A stretch of 64,000 nucleotides of DNA from an uncultured Candidatus Saccharibacteria bacterium (GCA_948288625.1 CAOHYA010000001.1:806001-870000), one strand, 5' to 3'; shown: positions 1-8,258, counted from the stretch's first letter. The notes: a model not told the origin generated them from the sequence alone. A program made the numbers and translations.

Positions 1-218
1 TCAGTATTTTCTTGGCCGCCGTAATATCGTTTTCCTGGATAGCCTTCGGAGTACTTGTTCGTAAATACACTTCCCAAAGCAGCGAGCACGTCATCACTGA
101 CATAATTTTCACTCGGTATTAACTCGATGACACTTTTCTGTCGGTCTTGCTCGATTGCAATCAAGCTCGCAACATCATCGTCACCCTGCACTACAGGTCG
201 CACACCATCATCTGCCAT
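1..218 (-). CDS. glyA: Serine hydroxymethyltransferase, N-terminal part (cut by window edge)
   Basis: PLP-dependent enzyme that interconverts serine and glycine and charges tetrahydrofolate with a one-carbon unit; cytosolic. Only the first 72 codons lie in the window. The translation contains IELIPSENYVSDDVLAALGS and then TNKYSEGYPGKRYYGG, the family's conserved substrate and cofactor-side segment, so the call is firm although the catalytic lysine lies outside. The ATG at 218 is preceded by GAGGAG about 8 nt upstream, and a -10 box TATAAT lies about 25 nt upstream, so this gene has an ordinary leader with a Shine-Dalgarno site, unlike the divergent murA. Confidence 0.93.
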   Translation of the reverse strand, partial: MADDGVRPVVQGDDDVASLIAIEQDRQKSVIELIPSENYVSDDVLAALGSVFTNKYSEGYPGKRYYGGQENT

Positions 219-242
219 AATATAATCTCCTCTTTACTATCT

Positions 243-271
243 ATTATACAACCTTGCAAACAAGATGTCTT
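243..271 (-). promoter_or_regulatory. glyA promoter
   Basis: On the minus strand AAGACA (266-271) is followed after 17 nt by a perfect TATAAT (243-248). The expected transcript start leaves about 18 nt of leader containing GAGGAG. It overlaps the head of the murA promoter on the other strand. Confidence 0.6.
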
Positions 272-273
272 TC

Positions 274-302
274 TTGACTATATATCATAAAAGGTATATC
301 AT
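274..302 (+). promoter_or_regulatory. murA promoter, leaderless layout
   Basis: TTGACT (274-279), a 17-nt spacer and TATCAT (297-302) are followed by only 7 nt before the ATG at 310. No Shine-Dalgarno site fits that ATG, so the mRNA should begin at or next to the start codon. Confidence 0.6.
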
Positions 303-309
303 TATCATT

Positions 310-1842
310 ATGGAATCTAAATCATACGCTTCGAAAATTGGTACGTTAATTCAAGAAACACGTCAAAATAAAGGGATGACCCAGAGTGATCTCGCAAAAG
401 CTTTAAAGACGAGTCAAAGTGCGATCAACCGTATCGAAAAAGGTGGTCAAAATATCAGCCTTGATATGTTAGCTCGTATCAGTGAAGTTTTGTCAAGCCC
501 TATCGTTACGTTGAACCAAAGTGGTACGGTAAATTTTCGCGTTGAAGGTGGTCATAAACTTTCCGGGCGAATCGTGGCTAAAACCAGTAAAAACGCTGCG
601 GTTGCTTTGCTGTGCGCATCACTCCTGAACCGTGGTACGACCACTTTACGAAAAGTAGCTCGCATCGAAGAAGTGAACCGTATCATAGAAGTACTCAATA
701 GCGTTGGGGTAAAAACGCGTTGGTTCGGTGATAATGATTTAGAAATTACTCCTCCTGCCAAATTGAAACTCGACGAAATGGACATTGAAGCTGCCAAGAA
801 GACTCGCAGTATCATCATGTTCCTTGGCCCGCTCCTTCACCGCTACAAAGAATTCAACCTCCCCTACGCTGGCGGTTGCAGCCTCGGTGAACGAACCGTC
901 GAACCACACCTCAGCGGCCTGGAACCTTTCGGCCTTAAAGTAAATACCGTCACCGGTAAATATGAAGCGACCGTCACCTCGGCTAAACCTGATCGTGCTA
1001 TCGTCCTTTCCGAACGAGGCGATACCGTCACCGAGAACATTCTTATGGCAGCCGCGACAAATGATGGCGTTACCGTCATTCGTAACGCCAGCCCAAACTA
1101 CATGGTGCAAGATCTCTGTTTATACCTTGAAAAACTCGGGGTAAAAATCGAAGGCATCGGGTCTACCACGCTTACGGTACACGGGTTACGTGATATCAAC
1201 AAAAACGTCGAATACGCTCCCGCCGAAGACCCGATCGAAGTAATGAGTTTCATTGCCGCTGCAATCGTGACTAAGTCCGAAATAACCATCGAACGTGCGC
1301 CAATCGAATTCTTAGAAATTGAATTGAAGTTCCTTGAAAATATGGGCTTCCAGTACGAACTTTCCGATGAATACACTGCTTTGAATGGCTACACGAGACT
1401 CGTCGACATTACCACGAAAGTCAGCACGCTCGTCGCATCGGTAGATAAAATTCACCCACTTCCCTTCCCTGGTTTGAATATCGACAACTTGCCATTCTTC
1501 GCCATTATCGCCGCGTCAGCCAAAGGCCGTACCCTTATTCATGACTGGGTATACGAAAACCGTGCCATTTACTTGGTTGAGCTGAGTAAATTAAATGCCA
1601 AAGTCGAGCTAGTCGACCCGCACCGTATCTACGTCGAAGGCACCACCAAATGGAAACCAGCCGAAGTAATTACACCGCCAGCCTTGCGACCAGCGGTAGT
1701 AATTTTACTTGGAATGTTAGCCGCACCAGGGGTGTCGACACTTCGTAACATCTACTCGATAAACCGTGGGTATGAAGATTTGGCTAACCGCCTGAATACA
1801 TTAGGCGCAAAAATCAGCATCATCCGCGATATCGCCGATTAG
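310..1842 (+). CDS. murA: UDP-N-acetylglucosamine 1-carboxyvinyltransferase with N-terminal HTH (XRE) domain
   Basis: First committed step of peptidoglycan synthesis: transfer of enolpyruvate from PEP to UDP-GlcNAc in the cytosol. The 510-aa protein is longer than ordinary MurA (about 420-430 aa) because residues ~7-62 form a helix-turn-helix of the XRE/Cro type (MTQSDLAKALKTSQSAINRI). The MurA fold follows from about residue 72. The PEP-site lysine is in SKNAA (K94) and the reactive cysteine in GGCSLGER (C190, the position of E. coli Cys115), so the enzyme should be active and fosfomycin-type chemistry possible. An in-frame ATG at 265 would add 16 residues, but the promoter at 274-302 lies inside that extension, so 310 is chosen. 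The HTH may bind DNA, possibly its own promoter; that is inference. Confidence 0.9.
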   Translation: MESKSYASKIGTLIQETRQNKGMTQSDLAKALKTSQSAINRIEKGGQNISLDMLARISEVLSSPIVTLNQSGTVNFRVEGGHKLSGRIVAKTSKNAAVALLCASLLNRGTTTLRKVARIEEVNRIIEVLNSVGVKTRWFGDNDLEITPPAKLKLDEMDIEAAKKTRSIIMFLGPLLHRYKEFNLPYAGGCSLGERTVEPHLSGLEPFGLKVNTVTGKYEATVTSAKPDRAIVLSERGDTVTENILMAAATNDGVTVIRNASPNYMVQDLCLYLEKLGVKIEGIGSTTLTVHGLRDINKNVEYAPAEDPIEVMSFIAAAIVTKSEITIERAPIEFLEIELKFLENMGFQYELSDEYTALNGYTRLVDITTKVSTLVASVDKIHPLPFPGLNIDNLPFFAIIAASAKGRTLIHDWVYENRAIYLVELSKLNAKVELVDPHRIYVEGTTKWKPAEVITPPALRPAVVILLGMLAAPGVSTLRNIYSINRGYEDLANRLNTLGAKISIIRDIAD

Positions 1843-2234
1843 ATTTGAGCACGAGGTTGCGCCAGGCCGATAAGCTTTGCGATACCTACCGTCAACAGTG
1901 CATAGATAATGATCGCTATGAAGGTCGATGTTTCAAATTGAGACTGACCGAAAGTCGGCTCGCCAAAAATACCTGCGAATGGTGCAATAAATGCCGCAGT
2001 GAGCGAGTATATAAAACCAACGAAATCGCTACCTTGGTTGGCACCGAGAAGTTGCAATAATAGCCGGATAAGCAATAAAGCGATGATAACGCCACCAAGG
2101 TAATAAACGATACGCTGTGCTATCAGTGAACCCGGAACCTCGGTTCGTTTTGCGACACTTTCACGTTGAACGGTTGTGTTACCTACTTGTTCATTTGTTT
2201 GACGAACTTCGGTCGTTTGACGGTCTTCTTCCAT
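1839..2234 (-). CDS. YggT-like membrane protein
   Basis: A 131-aa protein with a polar N-terminus rich in Glu, Thr and Gln (1-45), then hydrophobic segments around residues 50-65, 80-95 and 108-128, including RIVYYLGGVIIALLLIRLLL. The pattern resembles the YggT family of small integral membrane proteins, whose function is poorly known. The start at 2234 is chosen over an upstream ATG (2270) because GTGAGGAGG lies 6 nt before it. The stop overlaps the end of murA tail to tail by 4 nt. TATGAT about 35 nt upstream is a possible -10 box. Confidence 0.6.
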   Translation of the reverse strand: MEEDRQTTEVRQTNEQVGNTTVQRESVAKRTEVPGSLIAQRIVYYLGGVIIALLLIRLLLQLLGANQGSDFVGFIYSLTAAFIAPFAGIFGEPTFGQSQFETSTFIAIIIYALLTVGIAKLIGLAQPRAQI

Positions 2235-2293
2235 ATTTGCCTCCTCACGATTTATTTGTAGTACCATCATAGCACTAAATCTATTCCGATAAA

Positions 2294-2827
2294 TTATGTA
2301 AGTTCCAAGTACTCAATGGAAGCTGTCATCGTATCAACATCCATAAGCGCAACGCTCGGTTTCCATTGCTTGCTTCGAGGAATGGCGAATGCCGTTGAAC
2401 CAGGATTAACGATCAGCTTTTTGCTAACTCGCTCAATGAGCGGCTTATGCGTATGGCCGAGAAAAAGAATATCGGCAGTATCCATTGATCGTACTTTACG
2501 TAGTGTTGGTGCGTGATGCCCGTGGTACATGTTAATACTCAAACCATCAAGATTCATACTCATCACGCCTTCGATAACTTGCGCATCACCGGGAGCATTT
2601 AACATATACGCTTTGAAACCATCGACATCTAAATCGTTATTTCCTAGCACGCCTCGTACCGGCAGCTGAAGCTCAGCCGCTTGTTCGATAAAATATATCA
2701 AAGTTGAAAGTGATTTCCAATCGCCACAATGTACTACCGTATCAACATTTTTAAATGCGAAAAACCGTAAAGCCTCATCAATAGCAGCAAGTCTGTCGTG
2801 TGTATCAGAAATAATTCCCAAAAGCAT
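2294..2827 (-). CDS. Metallophosphoesterase, YfcE/MJ0936 type
   Basis: A 177-aa calcineurin-like phosphodiesterase. Metal-binding motifs appear in order: GIISDTHD near the N-terminus, VVHCGDW, GVLGNNDLD, MYHGHH and FLGHTHKP, followed by the NPGS motif typical of YfcE proteins. The family hydrolyses phosphodiesters with two metal ions; the physiological substrate is unknown. The longer frame beginning at 2881 is rejected because the family starts directly with the GIISDTH strand and because TATAGT lies 6 nt before the ATG at 2827, fitting a leaderless start. It is divergent from the PIG-L gene. Confidence 0.8.
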   Translation of the reverse strand: MLLGIISDTHDRLAAIDEALRFFAFKNVDTVVHCGDWKSLSTLIYFIEQAAELQLPVRGVLGNNDLDVDGFKAYMLNAPGDAQVIEGVMSMNLDGLSINMYHGHHAPTLRKVRSMDTADILFLGHTHKPLIERVSKKLIVNPGSTAFAIPRSKQWKPSVALMDVDTMTASIEYLELT

Positions 2828-2884
2828 ATACCAACTATACAATGCATTGCTTAAGAAATATTCGAACAATGGTAAAATCAAACT

Positions 2885-3604
2885 ATGTCACAAGCTTTTT
2901 CTGAACTACAGCCAAAAATTATACTAGGTATCGCTGCCCATCCCGACGATCTCGACATTGGGGCCGGTGGAACAATCGCACATTACGCGCAGCAGGGCGC
3001 AGAAATTCATTACCTTATCTTAACGGATGGCAGCAAGGGTTCGGATGATCCGAATATGTCATCGGCACAGCTTATCGAAATACGTCATGAGGAACAAGAA
3101 AATGCCCTACAAATTTTGGGTGGAAAAAATATTACTTTCCTCGACCATCCCGACGGTGAATTAGAAATTACGATGGAATTAAAAAAGGAAATCGTCAAAA
3201 CAATTCGAACCGTTAGGCCAGATATTGTAATTACTTTAGATCCGACGTTTGTGTACTCAGCCAAAACTGGCCATATCAATCATCCCGACCACCGAGCCGC
3301 CGGGCAGGCAACGCTTGATGCGGTATTTCCATTAGCTCGCGACCGTCTTGCCTTTCCGGATTTGCAAGCAACCGGCTATGAACCGCATAAAACACCTACG
3401 GTGCTACTTATAAATTTTGACGGCGGCAATTATACCGTTGATATTGCATCAACTTTTGAGAAAAAGCTTGAAGCTGCCAAAGCTCATATGAGTCAGTTTG
3501 GCACGCTGGAAGGACGAACATGGGTGCACGATCTAGCAAAAGCACAAGGTGAATCGGAAGGATATCAAGCCGGCGAGTCGTTCGTGCGGCTTGATATCCA
3601 ATAG
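2885..3604 (+). CDS. PIG-L/LmbE family N-acetyl-sugar deacetylase
   Basis: A 239-aa zinc-dependent deacetylase. The signature AAHPDDLDIGAGG is at residues 17-29 (zinc ligands H and D, catalytic D), and HINHPDHRAAG near residue 130 supplies the further histidines. Family members remove N-acetyl groups from GlcNAc-linked lipids, mycothiol or bacillithiol precursors, or chito-sugars; which one here cannot be told. The ATG at 2885 follows TGGTAAAAT (extended -10, TAAAAT at 2874-2879) by only 5 nt and has no Shine-Dalgarno site, indicating a leaderless mRNA. Confidence 0.8.
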   Translation: MSQAFSELQPKIILGIAAHPDDLDIGAGGTIAHYAQQGAEIHYLILTDGSKGSDDPNMSSAQLIEIRHEEQENALQILGGKNITFLDHPDGELEITMELKKEIVKTIRTVRPDIVITLDPTFVYSAKTGHINHPDHRAAGQATLDAVFPLARDRLAFPDLQATGYEPHKTPTVLLINFDGGNYTVDIASTFEKKLEAAKAHMSQFGTLEGRTWVHDLAKAQGESEGYQAGESFVRLDIQ

Positions 3605-3608
3605 TACA

Positions 3609-3887
3609 TTAATGAATCGATGCCTGAAAAATAGCGTCGTTTATAACCCATTGAGGATTATGTGACCATACGTCGATCGGTCGCTGACCATCATAATAGG
3701 TATTCGGCGTATTCCACCATATCGTGACTTTTCTTTCGTCCCAGGTTTTAAGTAAACAAAAGTGAACAAAGTCAATTGCCGCATGACCGTCAACGAAGTT
3801 TTCAAACAAAATAGATTCACCGTGTGATTCATTACGACGCTTTAAGCGGTTGTCGTATTGATCTATTTTTTCAGAAGATAATTCCAT
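3609..3887 (-). CDS. Small protein of unknown function (MbcA/ParS-like tail)
   Basis: A 92-aa protein without membrane segments. The C-terminal part WWNTPNTYYDGQRPIDVW resembles the toxin-binding end of Xre/MbcA/ParS antitoxins, where a W-x-x-x-P-N...L-x-G-x-x-P-h-D pattern is usual. No partner toxin (RES or other) is next to it, so a toxin-antitoxin role is only a possibility. CATAAT lies 6 nt before the ATG, again the leaderless pattern. It ends tail to tail with the PIG-L gene. Confidence 0.5.
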   Translation of the reverse strand: MELSSEKIDQYDNRLKRRNESHGESILFENFVDGHAAIDFVHFCLLKTWDERKVTIWWNTPNTYYDGQRPIDVWSHNPQWVINDAIFQASIH

Positions 3888-3911
3888 GGCTTCATTATGC
3901 CATAAACTTGC

Positions 3912-4358
3912 TTATTGAAAAGAGTTTCGTAATTCTAAGAATTCTTTTCGCAACGAAGCCGTATCATCGGTAATTGATGCGATGAAACCGTTTTTATTCG
4001 GTATGAGCGCGTCGCGGATAACCCTGAACAATAATACGAACTTTGGCGTAGCCGTAATTTCGGCCACTCGCATTAATTTGTCGACCAGTGCTTTTGATTG
4101 TTTCTTCTGCTGCCTGGTTTGAGATGGCGACACCATTTTCATGATTACCCATAGAACGGTAAGCGCTGCCGAAACGACGAAAATAATTAACGTGAGGAGT
4201 ATCACCAAAATCCACCACGCCTCATGTAAAGTCGTTAACCAGATCGATAGTCCAAGTAAGAGGAGTGAAATGATACCAATGGCTATTGCAATTGGCTTAT
4301 ACAGCCGCACCGCGAATTCAACGGCCAAGGAGCGAATAACAAGTAACGTCGCGTTCAT
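3912..4358 (-). CDS. Two-helix membrane protein, unknown function
   Basis: A 148-aa protein not recognised as a known family. There are two membrane segments, about residues 22-42 (AIAIGIISLLLLGLSIWL) and 48-74 (WWILVILLTLIIFVVSAAL), then a basic, mostly helical cytoplasmic part of about 70 residues. TATACT lies 6 nt upstream of the ATG, indicating a leaderless start. Confidence 0.55.
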   Translation of the reverse strand: MNATLLVIRSLAVEFAVRLYKPIAIAIGIISLLLLGLSIWLTTLHEAWWILVILLTLIIFVVSAALTVLWVIMKMVSPSQTRQQKKQSKALVDKLMRVAEITATPKFVLLFRVIRDALIPNKNGFIASITDDTASLRKEFLELRNSFQ

Positions 4359-4426
4359 ATCTATAGTATAGAAGAATTTTTATTTAATAACATGCTCAGT
4401 TGTACGTGATGAGACGTGTTTTATTT

Positions 4427-5044
4427 TTATTTTTCAGAAAGCGACATAGCACCAATCACTTGTACCGTATCATCAAGCTCGCCTGCCGTTGGGCATACCC
4501 CGCTCACACTTATATGGCCACTCCCTGTATTGACCCACCCATAGCTCATACCCTTCATGGCATTTTCCGCATCCGGGCCGGTAAGTTCATATTTAGTGAG
4601 CGTAAAATCTTTGGGTGTATTAAATACGTCAAATGATAAAGTACTCTCACCAACATTTTTCATTGACCCACTCGACAAAGACTCGCTATCTTTATTCTTT
4701 TTAAGTTGCGCTACATCGACCGCATAATCGTAATATGAAAACATCACGAAACACGCTGTCTTAAACTCGCCTTTCTTTCCCTTGAATACATTCATACTTG
4801 CGACCGATAACTTATCGATAGGTTCACTTCCCTCATAATTTTTCGTAGACGCCTGACTGTTATAATTCTCAGCCGACCACCACCCGGGTGCTTTTGACTC
4901 GTTGAAGATAAATACGGCTGGAGTACTTGAGATGTTAAGCGCACGAAGAATTTGAGGCGAGTTCAAGGCTATCAGCAAACCTACAACAACTAGAATGCCG
5001 ACCAATCCGATGACGCTGTATTTTATTTTTTTGTTTTTAATCAT
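4427..5044 (-). CDS. Membrane-anchored extracellular protein, unknown function
   Basis: A 205-aa protein with a lysine-rich start (MIKNKKIKYS) and one membrane anchor at about residues 9-27, then a soluble domain expected outside the cell. Only two cysteines are visible (in TACFVMFSYYD and SGVCPTAGE), which could form a disulphide. No family recognised. TATAAT lies 10 nt upstream of the ATG, so the leader is very short at most. Confidence 0.6.
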   Translation of the reverse strand: MIKNKKIKYSVIGLVGILVVVGLLIALNSPQILRALNISSTPAVFIFNESKAPGWWSAENYNSQASTKNYEGSEPIDKLSVASMNVFKGKKGEFKTACFVMFSYYDYAVDVAQLKKNKDSESLSSGSMKNVGESTLSFDVFNTPKDFTLTKYELTGPDAENAMKGMSYGWVNTGSGHISVSGVCPTAGELDDTVQVIGAMSLSEK

Positions 5045-5088
5045 GTTGGTGCTTATTATATGGAATATTTGGGTATAGGCAAATATAA

Positions 5089-5592
5089 TTACTGCTCTTT
5101 ATTAAAATCAAACTCAGCAGTAGCGAAAGTAACGCTGAATGCCCGACACCATATAACGACTGTCTCATAATCCTTGTAATTTGATGGCAGTACGTATTCT
5201 TGCTCTCCTTCGTTCGCTTTTAGCGGACCAAGCGAAGCAAATTCACCAAGATCTTCACCGGTAGCATTCGGTGAAAGATATACGAATAAATCCGGGCCTT
5301 GCGCTACCTTGAAATCTTCTTTAAATGAAAGCATCGGGTTATTATTGGCGTTAGTTATTTCGACAGCGCCTTGACCCCAGTGAACAGCATCGACACCTGT
5401 GAATGATGCCGCGTAGACAGGTTCAGGAGTACCTTTGACCGGAAGATTTTCGTTGGACGAAGTATCGTTCTGTTGGCTAACAACCACGGGTGGCTTTTCA
5501 TTTATATTCTTTACTATGAAAAATAATAGCGCTACCAGTACTAATACTGTTAAAACTGCTAGAAAAATCATTACTGTTTTCTTCTTGCTCAT
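5089..5592 (-). CDS. Membrane-anchored DM13-domain protein
   Basis: A 167-aa protein with a membrane anchor at residues 8-27 and a linker rich in Ser, Asn and Pro, then a DM13-like domain from about residue 62 to the end. Recognisable parts are GPDLFVYLSPN, LGPLKANEGEQEYVLP and the hallmark VVIWCRAFSVTFATAEF with a single conserved cysteine. DM13 domains have been proposed to act in redox reactions at the cell surface or in animal proteins; the substrate is unknown. TATAAT lies 6 nt before the ATG, so the mRNA is probably leaderless. The 5044 gene downstream is also a tethered exported protein. Confidence 0.7.
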   Translation of the reverse strand: MSKKKTVMIFLAVLTVLVLVALLFFIVKNINEKPPVVVSQQNDTSSNENLPVKGTPEPVYAASFTGVDAVHWGQGAVEITNANNNPMLSFKEDFKVAQGPDLFVYLSPNATGEDLGEFASLGPLKANEGEQEYVLPSNYKDYETVVIWCRAFSVTFATAEFDFNKEQ

Positions 5593-5659
5593 ATATTTAT
5601 TATACAGCGACGCTCATATAAAACCTTGCTACGGCAGATTCAACAAAGCGAGAACGCAG

Positions 5660-5688
5660 TTGACATACAAATTGTTATGTACTAACAT
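5660..5688 (+). promoter_or_regulatory. Promoter of the ArsR-AHSA1 pair
   Basis: Perfect TTGACA (5660-5665), 17-nt spacer, TAACAT (5683-5688), then 8 nt to the ATG at 5697. No Shine-Dalgarno site is present; a leaderless mRNA is inferred. Confidence 0.7.
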
Positions 5689-5696
5689 TAAACCAA

Positions 5697-6014
5697 ATGG
5701 TTGAATATACATTACAACTTGATTCGATATTTGCCTCCTTATCGGACCCTACTCGTCGAGATATCCTTGCTCGTGTCGCTCGCGGTGAGTTATCTATCGG
5801 GGATCTCGTAAACAGTTATGAGATGAGCTTCGCTGCTATCTCCAAGCATCTGATGGTAATGGAGCGAGCTAAACTTATCAGTAAGCGCAAGGAAGGGCGA
5901 AAACAAATGGTATCGCTTGCTCCCGGGGCGCTAAAAAGCGCAGATGAGTACCTAGAGCAGTACCGTCAAATGTGGCAAGGCCGCTACGACAAGCTGGAAG
6001 AATTAATAAGGTAA
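5697..6014 (+). CDS. ArsR-family winged-helix repressor
   Basis: A 105-aa ArsR/SmtB-type regulator. LDSIFASLSDPTRRDILARV opens the winged helix and SFAAISKHLMVMERAKLIS is the recognition helix region; KRKEGRKQMVSL forms the wing. No cysteine-rich metal site is visible, so it fits the SDP type that usually travels with AHSA1/SRPBCC proteins. It overlaps no gene and is followed after 10 nt by the AHSA1 gene, with which it should be co-transcribed and autoregulated. Confidence 0.85.
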   Translation: MVEYTLQLDSIFASLSDPTRRDILARVARGELSIGDLVNSYEMSFAAISKHLMVMERAKLISKRKEGRKQMVSLAPGALKSADEYLEQYRQMWQGRYDKLEELIR

Positions 6015-6024
6015 GGAGAAGAAT

Positions 6025-6528
6025 ATGTCAGAAGTAAAAGTCACGAAAGATTTAGAGAATAAAAAATTAGTTGTTGAATTCGAGGCAAACGGAACGAAAG
6101 ACAAAGTATGGCAAGCCTATGCGGATAAAGAATTATTCGAACAATGGTGGGGACCGGAAGGCTGGGAAACAACAACCAAAGAATTCAGTCTTACGCCGGG
6201 CGGAAAAATCCATTACGGCATGAAGTGTGTCGATGAAAATCAAGGCGACTGGTTCGGCCAAACATCTTGGGGAGTTATGGACGTCATAGAAGTAAACCCT
6301 AATGATAATTTTACCTACACGGACTACTTCTCGGATGAAGCAGGTACGCTTAACAACGAAATGCCCGCATTAAAAGTTACGAACGAGTTCATCGAGGAAA
6401 ACGGTAAGACAAAAATCATCAGTACCAGCTTCGCTGATAGCGCCGAGCAAATCGAACAATTAGTGGCTATGGGAATGATCGAAGGATTTACGAGCCAGTT
6501 GAATAAGCTAGACGGGCTTTTTGCGTAA
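6025..6528 (+). CDS. AHSA1/SRPBCC-family ligand-binding protein
   Basis: A 167-aa START-like helix-grip protein. NGTKDKVWQAYADKELFEQWWGPEGWETT is the usual N-terminal AHSA1 motif (shown here in two overlapping parts, NGTKDKVWQAYADKELF and EQWWGPEGWETT). Such proteins bind hydrophobic ligands or act with their ArsR partner in stress responses; no ligand can be assigned. AAGGAGAAG precedes the ATG, so this second gene of the operon uses a Shine-Dalgarno site. Its 3' end overlaps the convergent kinase-like gene by 41 nt. Confidence 0.78.
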   Translation: MSEVKVTKDLENKKLVVEFEANGTKDKVWQAYADKELFEQWWGPEGWETTTKEFSLTPGGKIHYGMKCVDENQGDWFGQTSWGVMDVIEVNPNDNFTYTDYFSDEAGTLNNEMPALKVTNEFIEENGKTKIISTSFADSAEQIEQLVAMGMIEGFTSQLNKLDGLFA

Positions 6529-7042
6529 CGTTAGAAAAAACGGTATTTATAACTTTATCAGCAATTTGGTCAGCGCTTAACGCTGCATCTCGAAACACTA
6601 TCTCGTTTTCAATAAAAACGGCGTCATTCCAGTACGCTTTTATCATGGTCGCATCAATTTTATATGTTATATCTGGAACAAAACGTGCTTTAGCGCGTTG
6701 AATACAGACTTCCAGAGGTGGGTGTAACATGAAACTTAACACCTCATACCCATGCTGCTCTGCAAGTTTTACATACTTCTCATATAGATTGATTTGAGAG
6801 GAGTGTATATCCACGACTACGTCTCTACGTTTTTGCATAATTCGTTCACATAAGTACAATGCCGTATCCACGGCGATCTCTCTTCTCCATGCTGATGATT
6901 TCGTGTTATCGATTTGTCGCTTGAAAGCATCAAAATCAATTATACTGACATCACCGAGCCTATCGCGCAAAGAATCGACAACACTTGTTTTACCGGCGCC
7001 TACGGCACCACGTATGATGACAAGCTTAGATGATATGTTCAT
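6488..7042 (-). CDS. P-loop kinase/AAA-type NTPase
   Basis: A 184-aa protein with a Walker A motif GAVGAGKTS at residues 12-20 and a Walker B-like VVVDIHSS near residue 75. The layout resembles small metabolite or nucleoside kinases (and archaeal adenylate kinase AdkA-like proteins), but no substrate motif is decisive. TATACT lies 7 nt before the ATG at 7042, fitting a leaderless mRNA. The 3' end runs 41 nt into the AHSA1 gene. Confidence 0.65.
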   Translation of the reverse strand: MNISSKLVIIRGAVGAGKTSVVDSLRDRLGDVSIIDFDAFKRQIDNTKSSAWRREIAVDTALYLCERIMQKRRDVVVDIHSSQINLYEKYVKLAEQHGYEVLSFMLHPPLEVCIQRAKARFVPDITYKIDATMIKAYWNDAVFIENEIVFRDAALSADQIADKVINTVFSNVTQKARLAYSTGS

Positions 7043-7066
7043 TTGATTAAGTATATCAAAACCTTT

Positions 7067-7143
7067 TGGTACCCCGGACAGGATTTGAACCTGTGACCTT
7101 AGGCTTAGAAGTCCTCTGCTCTATCCAGCTGAGCTACCGGGGC
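7067..7143 (-). tRNA. tRNA-Arg (TCT)
   Basis: Cloverleaf: acceptor GCCCCGG/CCGGGGT (G1-U72 wobble), D-stem GCTC/GAGC, loop CTTCTAA giving anticodon TCT, T-arm ACAGG/CCTGT, A73 and an encoded CCA. The anticodon stem reads GAGGA opposite GCCTA, so its outer and inner pairs (27-43, 31-39) are not Watson-Crick. Confidence 0.9.
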
Positions 7144-7218
7144 GGGTTACGCGTACGCGTATCTGTTATTATATCAGCCCTACGCGGTATAATAGATAAT
7201 GAAATAAGGAGAACTTTT

Positions 7219-7626
7219 ATGCAAGATAATGGACCAAACCCCTACGTCGTAAACATTGAACAGCTTACTCTTGAAAATGAAAACTTCCGTACCGCTGCTT
7301 GGACGGGAAGTAACTTACAAATGACACTCATGACACTACAGCCAGGTGAAGACATTGGGCTCGAAGTACATGAAGATCACGACCAGTTTTTACGTATTGA
7401 GCAAGGAACTGCGTTGGTACAAATGGGTATAAGTAAGAGCGAACTCAAAAGCTGGGACGCCGAAGACGATTACGCGATTTTCGTGCCGGCCGGCACTTGG
7501 CATAATGTCACGAATACCGGTAAGGGCGCGCTGAAGCTCTACTCTATATATTCACCGCCTGAACACGAGCCTGGAACCGTACATGTTACCAAGGCCGAGG
7601 CCGACGCAGCAGAAGAAAGCCATTAA
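7219..7626 (+). CDS. Cupin-domain protein
   Basis: A 135-aa single cupin barrel. MTLQPGEDIGLEVHEDHDQFLRIEQG is cupin motif 1 (metal ligands H, H/D and E, in GLEVHEDHDQFLRIEQG) and FVPAGTWHNVTNTG is motif 2. It may act as an isomerase, a small oxygenase or a sensor; the substrate is not evident. An open frame upstream to 7066 runs through the tRNA-Arg and is not coding; ATG 7219 has AAGGAGAAC at the right distance and TATAAT at 7189-7194. Confidence 0.8.
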   Translation: MQDNGPNPYVVNIEQLTLENENFRTAAWTGSNLQMTLMTLQPGEDIGLEVHEDHDQFLRIEQGTALVQMGISKSELKSWDAEDDYAIFVPAGTWHNVTNTGKGALKLYSIYSPPEHEPGTVHVTKAEADAAEESH

Positions 7627-7688
7627 CTCTTACCTATGGCGGGTGTATACTAAAAGCATAAACAGTATAACCTTAGAAAGGTACAGCC

Positions 7689-8246
7689 ATGAAACGCAGC
7701 GTAATCGATAGAACTATTTCTTATATAGGGTTACTGCTTGCGGCGGTACTACTGGCGGCTTCGGTAGTATTATATTTTACCTATACTTTCGTACACGGTG
7801 AAGTCAGCGGCCAGCTCGAGCCACAAAATATCGTCCTGCCTGCCAAGGATAGCGAAGCCTTCAAGGCTCTTTCACAAGAAGACCAGGATGCCGTCGAACC
7901 ATATGCCGGAAAAAAAGTAACCAATGGCCAAGAAGCCAAGGTGTTCGCTGACAATTATATCGGAGCCCACCTCAAAGCAATCGGTGGCGGTAAATCATAT
8001 TCAGAACTGAGTAACGAATCACGCGCTCACCCCGAAGTTACGAAACTCTCCGCGACAGTTGACACCGTCTTCAAGGGTGAAACCCTTCGCGGGATTCTAC
8101 TTAACGCCTACGCATTTGATACCATGGCCCTCGTTGCCAAGTTCGTCTCTATCGGCGCGCTCGTAGCCGGTCTAGGACTTATCGTATTATCACTTCTTGG
8201 GTTACAGCACGCAAAAAAAGTCGCCACTTCGAAGCGTAAAAAATAA
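7689..8246 (+). CDS. Two-TM membrane protein, unknown function
   Basis: A 185-aa protein with membrane segments at residues 11-33 (YIGLLLAAVLLAASVVLYF) and 148-172, separated by an outward-facing loop of about 110 residues. The architecture resembles actinobacterial proteins that databases often mislabel as LigA; no enzymatic motif is present. AAAGG lies 8 nt before the ATG and TATACT about 40 nt upstream. Confidence 0.6.
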   Translation: MKRSVIDRTISYIGLLLAAVLLAASVVLYFTYTFVHGEVSGQLEPQNIVLPAKDSEAFKALSQEDQDAVEPYAGKKVTNGQEAKVFADNYIGAHLKAIGGGKSYSELSNESRAHPEVTKLSATVDTVFKGETLRGILLNAYAFDTMALVAKFVSIGALVAGLGLIVLSLLGLQHAKKVATSKRKK

Positions 8247-8258
8247 ATAACGTGCGAA

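Noticed and set aside
3609..3887. Toxin-antitoxin system
   Set aside because: Only a possible antitoxin-like tail is visible and no partner gene lies beside it, so it is kept as unknown.
7066..7218. N-terminal extension of the cupin gene
   Set aside because: It is the antisense translation of tRNA-Arg; the ATG at 7219 has a proper ribosome site.
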